Below, piece after piece: positions 1 through 8,348 of a DNA stretch of 64,000 nt. The stretch covers positions 868,001-932,000 of the forward strand of contig NZ_JACYFJ010000001.1 of the NCBI RefSeq assembly GCF_014855495.1. Reading direction: 5' to 3'. The notes beneath the pieces are model-generated. The model was not told where the DNA came from. It was given only the letters and a program-made list of their open reading frames with translations, and did no database searches. This DNA comes from Euzebyella saccharophila (GTDB lineage Bacteria; Bacteroidota; Bacteroidia; Flavobacteriales; Flavobacteriaceae). Position 1 is the first letter of the stretch, and every line of letters begins with the position of its first letter. The position numbers and the translations under genes were made by a program.

Positions 1-204
1 CGTTGGCGTATTCTGAAAAATAAATGGGCGGCGGCGGCGTCACTTGCGGAATTACCTGTACAGGAAAGGATTGTGCGGTGGCGGTGGTTAGGTTGAAGGT
101 TAAAAAGAGTAGGCAGAGTGCGGTATGCAGTAGGCAGTAGGCAGTAGGCAGTATGCAGTATGCAGTATGCAGTTTTTGGATGATATGTTTTAGGGTTTTG
201 AATA
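1..204 (-). CDS. Large exported protein, N-terminal fragment (runs off the left edge)
   Basis: Only the first 68 codons lie in the window. The only ATG in this frame is at 204-202, directly after the stop codon of the four-helix-bundle gene. It opens with about 30 residues, of which 36-18 in nucleotide terms come from a 7-bp tandem repeat (read as LHTAYCI and LPTAYCL), then a hydrophobic segment (ALCLLFLTF) and a likely signal-peptidase region ending ATAQ. The mature start has the form [20 protein letters not shown]. From memory, large flavobacterial cell-surface proteins with fibronectin-like repeats begin in this way and lie beside the 819-residue protein found upstream here, but the rest of the protein is not visible. 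The normal start seems to have been replaced by repeat-derived sequence. Confidence 0.6.
110..172. repeat. Heptamer tandem array TAGGCAG/TATGCAG
   Basis: Seven contiguous units fill 124-172 in the order TATGCAG, three TAGGCAG, three TATGCAG. A further TAGGCAG lies at 110-116 and is followed by a degenerate unit at 117-123. A related array in the opposite orientation (TTGCCTA twice, then CTGTTTA) lies at 580-600, on the other side of the four-helix-bundle gene. The unit length is not a multiple of three and this array is inside the reading frame of the leftward exported protein. Confidence 0.9.
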
Positions 205-567
205 TCATTTACTGCTGAATTTTTTAGGGTTGTTGATCATATAGCCAAGCAATTTTCCTACTTCAACGGTTTTATTGTACAGTTCTATTTTGGTCTCTTC
301 TTGAATGTACTGGCAAGCTAATGAAAACTCTAACCAAACTTGGGTTTCGGTGTTTTCCATATCGGCATCCGTAAGTTTGGCAACAAAATGTTTTACATAC
401 CTCCTTTTTCGGTAACCTTCAGCAATATTGGCACAAACCGAACGGGAACTTCTCCTAATCTGATCCGTAAGGGAATAGCGCTCTTCCTTAGGAAATTTTT
501 TGGTCATTTCAAAAACGTCCATAGCTAGGGAAAATGCTGTTTTATATGCTGTCAGCTGCTTATACAT
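205..567 (-). CDS. Four-helix bundle protein (23S rRNA intervening-sequence protein family)
   Basis: A 120-residue protein of the PF05635/TIGR02436 type, first known from open reading frames in 23S rRNA intervening sequences and related in fold to the Avd accessory protein of diversity-generating retroelements. The family signature is clear: [18 protein letters not shown] at about residues 36-53, then [23 protein letters not shown], and a C-terminal helix VGKLLGYM. The length is typical. No reverse transcriptase, template repeat or rRNA gene is seen nearby, so its role here is unknown. It lies between two genes read in the same direction and is flanked by inverted arrays of a 7-bp repeat, which suggests it arrived as a small cassette. 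Confidence 0.9.
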   Translation of the reverse strand: MYKQLTAYKTAFSLAMDVFEMTKKFPKEERYSLTDQIRRSSRSVCANIAEGYRKRRYVKHFVAKLTDADMENTETQVWLEFSLACQYIQEETKIELYNKTVEVGKLLGYMINNPKKFSSK

Positions 568-579
568 TCTTTTCTCGAT

Positions 580-600
580 TTGCCTATTGCCTACTGTTTA
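580..600. repeat. Short heptamer array, inverted relative to 110-172
   Basis: TTGCCTA, TTGCCTA and CTGTTTA follow one another here. The reverse complement contains CAGTAGGCA, which also occurs repeatedly in the array at 124-172, so the two arrays form imperfect inverted ends of the segment carrying the four-helix-bundle gene. The last unit contains the stop codon (598-600) of the 819-residue outer-membrane protein. Confidence 0.75.
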
Positions 601-3057
601 ATTCTTATTAATATACTTTAGCTCAAAAAACTCCGGATTCACCAAGTTCAACGATTTTTTATAATAGAAATCAATGATCTCATTTTCCAGATAGGTTTCC
701 AGTTGGTTTACGTTTTCTGTTTTTTCAAACATTTCAAAGGACTTTAATGCATAGTCTTTTTTAAATTCTTTTAAAAATCCAGTTCCCTTTTCAATGTCCG
801 CCATACTGGTAAATTCTGCGAATTGGGTTTCCATCCAACGGTGGCCCACCAGTTTTTCCAGTCGGGTTTGTTGTTCTGCCACTAAGGCCTGATATCGAGG
901 AGCCAAAGCCTTATCCCTTTGGGAATAGTCCTCCTCCTTTTTATTGTGCAACGGGTGCTCGTCTACTTCCAGTTTCTTGGCTACGAACAGGTTCTCCAAG
1001 GCCATATCAATTTTTTTCATATCGTCCTGAATACTTGAAATAACGCTGTGCAAAGCTTCTTCATACACTTTCTCAAAGTCGCCAAAGGCATAAAGTTCCG
1101 CTAAGAACGTAAGTGCGCTTTCTTTGTACCTGTCTTCTCTTTTTTGCTCTTTAACGGTCGCCAATAGAATTTTAAGTTCGTCCTTTTTAAATTGCGGAAT
1201 ATTGCTAAACGGAGCACTTGTATATACATTGGTGAGCTGCTCATTTAAGCTAGGAATGGTGCCGCTGTAGGTTGCGTTTCTATAGCGAAAGCTTAAAGTA
1301 TTTTCCTTATTTCTTGGGTCCCGTTCGTTAGGTGATCTGCTACCCGGGTCAATGTCCAACTTAAAATTATCAAAGGCGTAGCTGTACCCAAAGGTGATGG
1401 TTAGGTCACGACCGGTATTGAGCTCCGAGTTTCTGAACAACATTAAAAAGTTGAGGTTCAGATTGTGTTTTTTGTATAGGGTATAATTGCTTCCCAACCT
1501 AAAGTTGAGCACGTTGTTCTGCTGTTCGCCATTGGCAAAAGAACTGTTGTAGGAACTCGAAAAATTACTCCGCAGTTTTTTATCAAAAAACTGTTTTCCA
1601 ATGGCCAGTGTGGGGCCTAAAATAAGATTGTTGTCTTCGGCTACTGTATTGTAAGAAACGTTTCCGGCCAAGGAAACATTTAGTGCCTGTTGTGGAAACC
1701 CCAATGTATAGGAAGCCACCCCGTTATAAAAAGAATTTTCACCGCCTTCAATGGTCTCGCCCTCTTGTTGATTGGTACTATTTTGATATACCAGGTTGAG
1801 GTTGGTACTGTGCTGTTTTGTTTCGGTCTTTTTAAGAATGTAGTTGATTCCCAAATTGGCATTCTGGGAAATCTGCCGGTAATTAAGGGTGTCTACATTA
1901 TCATAGGCCCCCACTTGGTTGATGTAATCAAACTGGTCCCTGATATTGGTGTACGACTGAAAATTGGAGTAGCTAGCGTTGATGCCCAAACGTTCAGAGG
2001 CCGTATAATTGGCGTTGATGGCACTTACTACGCGTTGCTGGTCTGAAGACTTGGCATTGTTAAGGTTGTCGCGCTGCAAACCGGCATTCACGTTAAGATT
2101 CAATTTGTTCTCAAAAATGGACTGGCTAGCGTTTACCGTAATGTTCTCCAGGTCATTATTGAAATAATAGGCACCGAGAGTTTTGTAATCGGGGTCGATT
2201 CGTTCGTAGCCTACCCCCAAACTTCCGTTTCCGGCCGGGTAGTCAAAAGAAGCGTTCAGCGCATTGTAGTATTGGGTGCTGATATTCTCCTTTAACAAAA
2301 AGGAAAGCATACCGGCAGTAGGTCTGTTTTCGGTAAGGCGGGTATCTTCTGTTACCCCAGAAATGGCGTACTCGAAATGAATTCGGGCCTTGTCGAATAG
2401 CCTGAATTCGGATTCAAACGATACCACGGCGTTGTCCTTGGGAGAAAGCCCCAACTCAATTGGGAAGGGATTTATCAGAGAATTCTCTTCATCGTTCGCT
2501 TTAAAAAGAATAACGCCCAATTTCATAAAATCGAAATCGTAGGCCGTTTTTAGTCCGTAGCCCATTCTCTTAAAAGCCGTAAGGGCTTCTGGATGTTCTT
2601 CATCGTACTCCGTTGCCTTTAAAAATCGCCCGTACATGGCACTTATCTGAAATTTTCCTTCGGGATTAAGGTCAAAACCACCACCGGTAAATTGATGCCC
2701 TGCTAGCGTGTATGGAGAAAAGGTCATGCTCACATCGCCAATATGCGCAGTGGCCCATTTGTATGAAGGATGCAGGCTCAGTCTATTGAAATTAAATGGA
2801 TTCGGAAAATCGAACTCTTGGTTGGAATAAGTAAATGATAAGGGAATGCTGTACAGCCCGGCAATATTAAAATTAAGGCTACCTGTTAAATAATAGGTAA
2901 ATGCCTGTCTGTTGGCGGTGCCATCATAGTACACGGAATTGGCAGCGATGCCTCCATTATAGCGGAGCCATTTCTCCTTGCCCAACTGGTCAAAGTTGAT
3001 GTTTTGAGAAAATCCTAGCGTACAGCACATCATAAGGGGAACTAAAAACCGGCTCAA
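598..3057 (-). CDS. Exported outer-membrane-like protein, 819 residues
   Basis: The protein begins with a signal peptide (about residues 1-17, ending GFSQ). Residues 20-600 are rich in alternating aromatic and polar strands (for example NFNIAGLYSIPLSFTYSN and THLNLNF-type strands), as expected for a large beta barrel. The last 200 residues look helical and charged and may form a periplasmic domain. I recall homologues in Flavobacteriia directly upstream of the large exported protein whose start is at 204, so the two probably act together at the cell surface. The four-helix-bundle cassette now separates them. No enzyme motif was recognised, and the function is unknown. Confidence 0.75.
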   Translation of the reverse strand: MSRFLVPLMMCCTLGFSQNINFDQLGKEKWLRYNGGIAANSVYYDGTANRQAFTYYLTGSLNFNIAGLYSIPLSFTYSNQEFDFPNPFNFNRLSLHPSYKWATAHIGDVSMTFSPYTLAGHQFTGGGFDLNPEGKFQISAMYGRFLKATEYDEEHPEALTAFKRMGYGLKTAYDFDFMKLGVILFKANDEENSLINPFPIELGLSPKDNAVVSFESEFRLFDKARIHFEYAISGVTEDTRLTENRPTAGMLSFLLKENISTQYYNALNASFDYPAGNGSLGVGYERIDPDYKTLGAYYFNNDLENITVNASQSIFENKLNLNVNAGLQRDNLNNAKSSDQQRVVSAINANYTASERLGINASYSNFQSYTNIRDQFDYINQVGAYDNVDTLNYRQISQNANLGINYILKKTETKQHSTNLNLVYQNSTNQQEGETIEGGENSFYNGVASYTLGFPQQALNVSLAGNVSYNTVAEDNNLILGPTLAIGKQFFDKKLRSNFSSSYNSSFANGEQQNNVLNFRLGSNYTLYKKHNLNLNFLMLFRNSELNTGRDLTITFGYSYAFDNFKLDIDPGSRSPNERDPRNKENTLSFRYRNATYSGTIPSLNEQLTNVYTSAPFSNIPQFKKDELKILLATVKEQKREDRYKESALTFLAELYAFGDFEKVYEEALHSVISSIQDDMKKIDMALENLFVAKKLEVDEHPLHNKKEEDYSQRDKALAPRYQALVAEQQTRLEKLVGHRWMETQFAEFTSMADIEKGTGFLKEFKKDYALKSFEMFEKTENVNQLETYLENEIIDFYYKKSLNLVNPEFFELKYINKN

Positions 3058-3319
3058 ATGTGGGTTGTTATGAACGTTAAATATAAGTTAATGCCGACGG
3101 GAAAATATAATTTTTTCGATGAAGAACCACCTTGATTTTCAATTTAATGTACCACAACTTGATACCGAAATTTCCTGAGACAGGAAGTTTGTTGGGCTGA
3201 AAGGGATTTCTTTAATTGAAAATAAATGCAAAAAAAAATGTGGGTAAAATCCGTCTAAAATGACCAAAACTATTAAAATTGGTATTGAGCCTACTATCCA
3301 AAAAAGTTTCTTAAGGTAT

Positions 3320-4669
3320 TTATGGGGTAGGTAGGGAACGTTGTGTTTTCTGATATCTAGGAATCACGATTTTAAAAGTAACCCCTTCGCCTAACTGACC
3401 CTTGGCCGTTATATAGCCTTGGTGGTTTTGCACAATTTTTTTTACGATGGCCAGACCAATGCCCGTGCCTTCATATTCTTTACGGTTATGTAGCCTATGA
3501 AATATCTTGAAGATTTGCTCTGCATATTTCTGGTCAAAACCAACACCGTTGTCTTTAAACAGTATTCTACAGTACTCCGTGTCCTTTCTTAGGGGAAATT
3601 CTTTGATTTGCGTATGATCAATGGTAGCTATATCAACGGAAATTATTGAAGGGACCTTCTTTTTGGCGAATTTGAGGGAGTTTACGATGAGATTGGCAAA
3701 AAGCTGTTTAAACTGTGATGGAATCAGTTCTGCGCTGCAATTGCCCTTAATGGTTAAAGTTGCTTTTTTATGTTCAAGCTCTTCAAGAAGGTTGTCCTTT
3801 ATCTCTTCGGTGATTTCCTGAAAAGAGGTTTCTTCGAATATTTGATTGGATTTCTCCGCTTTGGAATACGAAAGTAAATCTTGGATCAAGGTCTGCATGC
3901 GGTTGGCCGCTAACTGCATTCGGTTAAAGCGATAAATTCCTTTTTCGGAAAGATTGGCGCTCTCCGTTGCCAGTATTTGAGAGACGAACGTTTGTATTTT
4001 ACGCAGGGGTTCCTGCATATCGTGACTGGAAATGTAGGCAAAGGACTGGAGTTCCGAATTCATTTTTTCCAGTTCCCGGTTTTGCAAGGCAAGTTCCTGG
4101 GTACGTTGTTCTACCTTAACTTCCAATTCATCGGAAAGGTTTTTTAAATCGCGATTTTTATTCTCAAGCTCCAATTTATTTTTTCGGAGTTCCAATAGGT
4201 TCATGACCTGATCGGCCAAAATATTTAAAGCCTCCTTTTGGCTTTGGCTAAGCTCGTGGGGCTGATGGTCTATTACACAGAGAGTGCCAAGAGGTAGTCC
4301 GGAAGAATTTTTTAGGGGCACGCCTGCATAAAATACCACTCTGGGCTCTCCCGTCACCAACGGATTGTCAAAAAAGCGGGCATCTTCCCGAGAATCCTTG
4401 ACCGTAAAAATCTTTTCGTGGGTATGAATGGCATGGGCGCAGAACGCTTGGTCTTTTGGGGTTTCCCTAATATTTAGACCGTGGTGGGATTTGAACCATT
4501 GCCTATGGTCGTCCAACAGCGTAATCAGGGAAATGGGGGTTTGGCAGATTTCAGCGGCCAGTTTGGTTAAATTATCATAATCCTCCTCTGGCAACGTATC
4601 TAAAATGGAATAGGAGTCTAGAAGCTTGAGCCTTTCCTCTTCCTTTTCATGGTCTTCTGCTGTCTTCAT
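3320..4669 (-). CDS. GAF-domain sensor histidine kinase
   Basis: A soluble kinase without membrane segments. An N-terminal GAF domain (about residues 20-165; [37 protein letters not shown]) is followed by a charged coiled coil and a HisKA domain with the phospho-acceptor motif [12 protein letters not shown] (His at about 216). The HATPase domain has the N box [12 protein letters not shown], the G1 box DNGVGFD and the G2 box [13 protein letters not shown] start six codons upstream (4687) is possible, but [13 protein letters not shown] at 4669 matches the usual start of this GAF type. No response regulator lies next to it, so the partner is unknown. It probably senses an intracellular or redox signal. 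Confidence 0.88.
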   Translation of the reverse strand: MKTAEDHEKEEERLKLLDSYSILDTLPEEDYDNLTKLAAEICQTPISLITLLDDHRQWFKSHHGLNIRETPKDQAFCAHAIHTHEKIFTVKDSREDARFFDNPLVTGEPRVVFYAGVPLKNSSGLPLGTLCVIDHQPHELSQSQKEALNILADQVMNLLELRKNKLELENKNRDLKNLSDELEVKVEQRTQELALQNRELEKMNSELQSFAYISSHDMQEPLRKIQTFVSQILATESANLSEKGIYRFNRMQLAANRMQTLIQDLLSYSKAEKSNQIFEETSFQEITEEIKDNLLEELEHKKATLTIKGNCSAELIPSQFKQLFANLIVNSLKFAKKKVPSIISVDIATIDHTQIKEFPLRKDTEYCRILFKDNGVGFDQKYAEQIFKIFHRLHNRKEYEGTGIGLAIVKKIVQNHQGYITAKGQLGEGVTFKIVIPRYQKTQRSLPTP

Positions 4670-4779
4670 GTTCCCAAAGTTAAGCAAGTGGATTATTTAT
4701 CAAAATTATCTGTGGAGTTGTTATGCATAATTTTTGCGGAAGTATTGTATTGGCAATACCTTTTTCATGGTAATAGTTC

Positions 4780-5330
4780 TTATTTTAGTTGGATTATGTT
4801 CCAGTGAACATCATCTACAATATAATCTGATAAAACTTCAAAACCAATCTTTTTATGGGCAGCCATAGACCGTTGGTTGGTAGCATCCACTTCGGTGATT
4901 ATAGAAGAAAATTTGGGATTACATACCTCTTCATGGTTTTATACAGTTCTCTAAATACGCCTTTTTTTCTGTGGGCCTTATCCACACAAATTTGACCCAT
5001 GGCCATGTAATTCTCGATCTTGGGTTCCAGATTTTCCATTTCGGCAAACATGGGCTTAAGAACTTCAATACGGTCTGCAAATTTAGGGTGCATGCATAGT
5101 GCGTAGGCAATCACTTTACCATGGTATTTGGCAATGATATGGGCACAGGTTTCGTTCATCTCCTTTAAAATTTCAAAGGAGTGTACGACGGTTACAAAGC
5201 CTTCTTTCAATTTTTCATCTTCAGAAAGCGAAACCGCAAGATTTCTTCGTTGCAAGTCTAGAATTTGCAGAAGTTCACTATCGGTGTTACATCTGGTAAA
5301 TTCAATTTCGGTCAATGCGTCTATTGCCAT
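4780..5330 (-). pseudogene. GNAT-family N-acetyltransferase interrupted by a frameshift
   Basis: The intact frame from 5330 encodes 143 residues of a GNAT acetyltransferase, including the acetyl-CoA-binding region GQICVDKAHRKKGVFRELY, and then stops at 4899 after the unrelated tail VIPNFLL. The other frame on the same strand continues the family: SSIITEVDATNQRSMAAHKKIGFEVL followed by DDVHW, with a stop at 4780-4782. This is the normal C-terminal half (beta 5, NxRSxxAHxxxGF). The shift lies at about 4905-4930; adding one base would restore one protein of about 183 residues. It could be a real recent mutation or a sequencing error. The substrate is unknown. Confidence 0.8.
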
Positions 5331-5643
5331 AAGGTTTAGAGAAGTTTAATTTAACCTCCAATATAGTATTTAAAAGCAACCTTTTGTAGCTTGCTGAATT
5401 CAGATAATGTACAATTCAGCTTTTGGAAAGATAACTAGGGCGATATTACGATCTGCTCAAAAAAATCTAATTTCTTTTTCACTACCAGATATTCAGAATG
5501 AATTTTCTAAACAGAGTACAGTTGGTTATTCTAACTTCAGGTAGTATGTAATTTATCTCTCTTCATTTAGGCAATAAAAACAACAGTATTTTGGTTTAAA
5601 AAAAACCCCTGAAAAAAGGGAGTAATAAAAAATGAACACCCCC
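5331..5643. other. Intergenic region without a recognised gene
   Basis: About 310 bases between the start of the acetyltransferase (leftward) and the YwqK-like gene (rightward), so it should carry divergent promoters. It is AT-rich. I see no open frame with a family signature, no tRNA and no strong hairpin. The only signal I can support is the -7 box of the rightward gene at its right edge. Confidence 0.6.
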
Positions 5644-5651
5644 TAAATTTG
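5644..5651 (+). promoter_or_regulatory. Putative promoter -7 box of the YwqK-like gene
   Basis: TAAATTTG fits the Bacteroidota -7 consensus TAnnTTTG. It overlaps an in-frame ATG at 5649, which therefore cannot be the start; the next ATG at 5679 is placed well. No clear TTG is seen at the -33 position. Confidence 0.5.
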
Positions 5652-5678
5652 TTCCCATATTACTTTAAGCTTTTAATC

Positions 5679-8243
5679 ATGTCTTTTACTTTTAAAAATT
5701 TCCTTTTTCTTGTAGTCTATATTTTCGGACTTCATGTCCTTAACGCACAAAATGACACTATCTACTATAACAGTAAGTGGAAAGTTGTTCAAGAAAAGGA
5801 TAGTGCTTTGTTCTATAGGCTGCCCATAACCAAACAGGGAGACCTTTACCAATTTCAGGATTACTACATTTCCCGGGCCAAACAAATGGTTGGATATTCC
5901 TTATTGCCCAACAAGGAAAAATGGCAAGGTACGGTCACTTGGTATAAGGAAGATGGTTCCATCTATCAGCAAGGCAACTACGATCAAGGATACCTACATG
6001 GTAATTTTATTACCTATTTAAATGGTAAAAAACTTACTGCCAACTACGAGCGGGGTGTTTATATTTCGGGGAAGAGAAATACCGTCTACGGAGACCAAAT
6101 GATGTATACGGAGAAGGAGGGTGATACCATTAGGGAAGTAATACATCAAAATAATATCAACGGTATTAGATTGGAACGTGTGGGTACACCTGACACCTAC
6201 GAAGTCTACACCAATTACTATGGTAAGGACGGAAAATTAATAGGCCGAAAAACCAAAAATTCCAGAGGGGATATAAAAGGGGAAGAGGTCTTTTATTATT
6301 ACAACCCTATGCGGGTACAATCAATTAAATACTACAGTAGGAATCAGGTTTTTGGCCAAACAGACTATTACCCCAATGAACAGGTCAGGGCCTTATTTCA
6401 AAAAGAACCCAAATTACAACACACGTATTTTACTCCGGAAGGGAAGCAAATGGGAGTAGTGGAATATAGGGTGGATCGGTATGGGAAACGCCCTGAAAAT
6501 GGAACAAGCTATTTATTTGGTTATGGGCAGATGAAGAATGACTATGCCGGTGATTATGAAATTCAAAGAAAGACGGTTTACAAGGATGGTAAAATTAATG
6601 AGGAAGCCATTTACTACTCCAACGGAAAACTAAAAAGCCTTACGAGCTATAGCGAAGGGTACAAAAACCTTCAAATTAGTTATTACGAGAGCGGGAAAGA
6701 GATGGCTCGAATGGAATACAAGAATTATTCACCTTTTAATGGTACAGAATTCTATAATGGTGGAAAACGAACTTTTAAGGAAGGGGTATTGATTAAGGAA
6801 ATTGTATATCACCCTAAAACTGAAAAAACCCAAATTGAGAAAACTAATGAAAAAGAGGTTTTTTATGATATGGATGGGAATCTTTTGGGGGAGCTCCTTC
6901 TAAGTAATACTGGTTCCTATCCAAAACCGGACAGTGGTCAAAGGTTTTCTTTTGATTACTACACTTCAAAAGTCAATGGCATAGAGGAGTATAAAGAAGG
7001 TAACTTAATTAGAAAAACCTCATGGAGAAATAGAAAAATTACCGAAGATACTACCCATACCTTTAAAAGAATTGAAGAATATGAAGAAGATGGTTTTAAT
7101 AAAGTTAGGGAGGTTACTTTTTATAGCAATGGGGAAAAACAAAGTGAAACCGATTTTAAAAAGTACAATCCAGTAAAAGGCGTTTTCTATGATAAAAATG
7201 GTAAGATACTAGGAAGCTTCGATTTTGAAAAAAAGGAGGGAACTAGATATAAATTCTTTAATGATTCCGATTGGGTAAACGAGTACGAAGTCATAAAAAA
7301 CGGACAACAGCTGGCTTATAGAAAGTATGATTACGGTTATAGTTCTGCCTACGGCAATATAGACCCTGTTTTGGTTGAGGATATAGATATTAACTGTTGT
7401 GCTTCCTTTTATGATCGCGAAGGTAGTTTAATTGCTAAAGTGGAGTTCAAAGATCAGAAGCCATGGGCAGGTACCTATTATGACACGGCAACTAGGGAGC
7501 TTTATGAAATTAAGGAAGGGAAGAAATCCGGAGTGTATCAAAAACTGGACTATAATAAAAATGTACTGGAAGAAGGTACCTATACAAAAGGTTTAAAGGA
7601 AGGGGTGTTCAAAAAATTCACCTATAACGGAGTGCTAACTGCCAAAGAAATATATAAGGAGGATCAACTAGATGGAATAGCTACTTATTACAATAATGAT
7701 GGGGAGAAAATAGCCCAAATGGAGTATATAAACGGTGCACCATTTGATGGTGTTAGGAGCATAAAAACCAATTATAATAAAGAAAATAGCCTGGAAACCT
7801 ATAGGGATGGTGCTCTGGTGAAAGAAGAAACCATATCAAAACAAGGGCGATTGGTAAAGAATTTTAAGAATGCAAATGAATCAAATTGTGAATGGTATTA
7901 TCCAAATAGCGAAAAATTAAAATATAGCTTTCAACTTAAGGATGGTTATTTGGACGGTTCGGTTGTTAAATATGGATTAGATGGTGACATAATAGCCAAG
8001 GCCAATTTGGATAAGGGCAAGCTGCTAAGTGGTATTATTTTCTTGCAGAAACCTTACAATGCCAAAAACATCAAATACTATTCCCTTAAGATGGAAAAGG
8101 ACTATCTGTACATGGATCTTTACGGAGAAGAAGATGAGGTTCTTTATGCCGCCAAAGAAAAACTCTATTTGGGTGAGCAGGCTTATTTTGCGCAAAATCT
8201 TGGTTTTGATATGTCCTATTTCAAAGAAACCCATTTATATTAA
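5679..8243 (+). CDS. Exported YwqK/MORN-repeat protein, 854 residues
   Basis: After a signal peptide (MSFTFKNFLFLVVYIFG to the Ala-Gln at about 24) the protein is made almost wholly of repeats with the core pattern YYxNGxL/GK and GxYxxGxxxG, as in the MORN repeat and in the YwqK family (often labelled antitoxin component). Examples are YYSNGKLKSLTSY, FYSNGEKQSETDF, YYNNDGEKIAQMEY and FYDKNGKILGSF. I count roughly twenty degenerate units. It is monocistronic, with its own promoter and a downstream hairpin. The repeats probably form a long beta-sheet solenoid on the periplasmic or outer face. There is no toxin partner beside it, so the antitoxin label should not be taken literally. An upstream ATG at 5649 is rejected because it overlaps the promoter box. 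Confidence 0.8.
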   Translation: MSFTFKNFLFLVVYIFGLHVLNAQNDTIYYNSKWKVVQEKDSALFYRLPITKQGDLYQFQDYYISRAKQMVGYSLLPNKEKWQGTVTWYKEDGSIYQQGNYDQGYLHGNFITYLNGKKLTANYERGVYISGKRNTVYGDQMMYTEKEGDTIREVIHQNNINGIRLERVGTPDTYEVYTNYYGKDGKLIGRKTKNSRGDIKGEEVFYYYNPMRVQSIKYYSRNQVFGQTDYYPNEQVRALFQKEPKLQHTYFTPEGKQMGVVEYRVDRYGKRPENGTSYLFGYGQMKNDYAGDYEIQRKTVYKDGKINEEAIYYSNGKLKSLTSYSEGYKNLQISYYESGKEMARMEYKNYSPFNGTEFYNGGKRTFKEGVLIKEIVYHPKTEKTQIEKTNEKEVFYDMDGNLLGELLLSNTGSYPKPDSGQRFSFDYYTSKVNGIEEYKEGNLIRKTSWRNRKITEDTTHTFKRIEEYEEDGFNKVREVTFYSNGEKQSETDFKKYNPVKGVFYDKNGKILGSFDFEKKEGTRYKFFNDSDWVNEYEVIKNGQQLAYRKYDYGYSSAYGNIDPVLVEDIDINCCASFYDREGSLIAKVEFKDQKPWAGTYYDTATRELYEIKEGKKSGVYQKLDYNKNVLEEGTYTKGLKEGVFKKFTYNGVLTAKEIYKEDQLDGIATYYNNDGEKIAQMEYINGAPFDGVRSIKTNYNKENSLETYRDGALVKEETISKQGRLVKNFKNANESNCEWYYPNSEKLKYSFQLKDGYLDGSVVKYGLDGDIIAKANLDKGKLLSGIIFLQKPYNAKNIKYYSLKMEKDYLYMDLYGEEDEVLYAAKEKLYLGEQAYFAQNLGFDMSYFKETHLY

Positions 8244-8260
8244 AATTTAGTGTTAGTGAG

Positions 8261-8303
8261 AAGTCCCTATGGTTGTATCTTTTGACCGGAAGGACTTTTT
8301 TTG
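8261..8303 (+). terminator. Terminator after the YwqK-like gene
   Basis: AAGTCC at 8261-8266 pairs with GGACTT at 8292-8297, with an inner GGT/ACC pairing, followed by a T run. It separates the repeat protein from the biotin genes. Confidence 0.6.
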
Positions 8304-8336
8304 TTGTTTGTTGGAATCAGGGAACCGGTAAACCCC

Positions 8337-8344
8337 TAATTTTG
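8337..8344 (+). promoter_or_regulatory. Putative promoter -7 box of bioF
   Basis: TAATTTTG fits TAnnTTTG, with TTG at 8311-8313 upstream. The ATG of bioF begins only five bases after the box, so the message would be leaderless or nearly so. Confidence 0.5.
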
Positions 8345-8348
8345 CTAA

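Noticed and set aside
110-172. Direct repeats that could suggest a CRISPR array
   Set aside because: Units are 7 bp and contiguous, with no spacers, and no cas genes are near.
205-567. Avd accessory protein of a diversity-generating retroelement
   Set aside because: The fold is related, but no reverse transcriptase, template repeat or variable target with matching repeat lies nearby.
3165-3190. Hairpin TTTCCTG-aga-CAGGAA as a terminator
   Set aside because: The stem is short and lacks a T run on the minus strand; I see no firm role for it.
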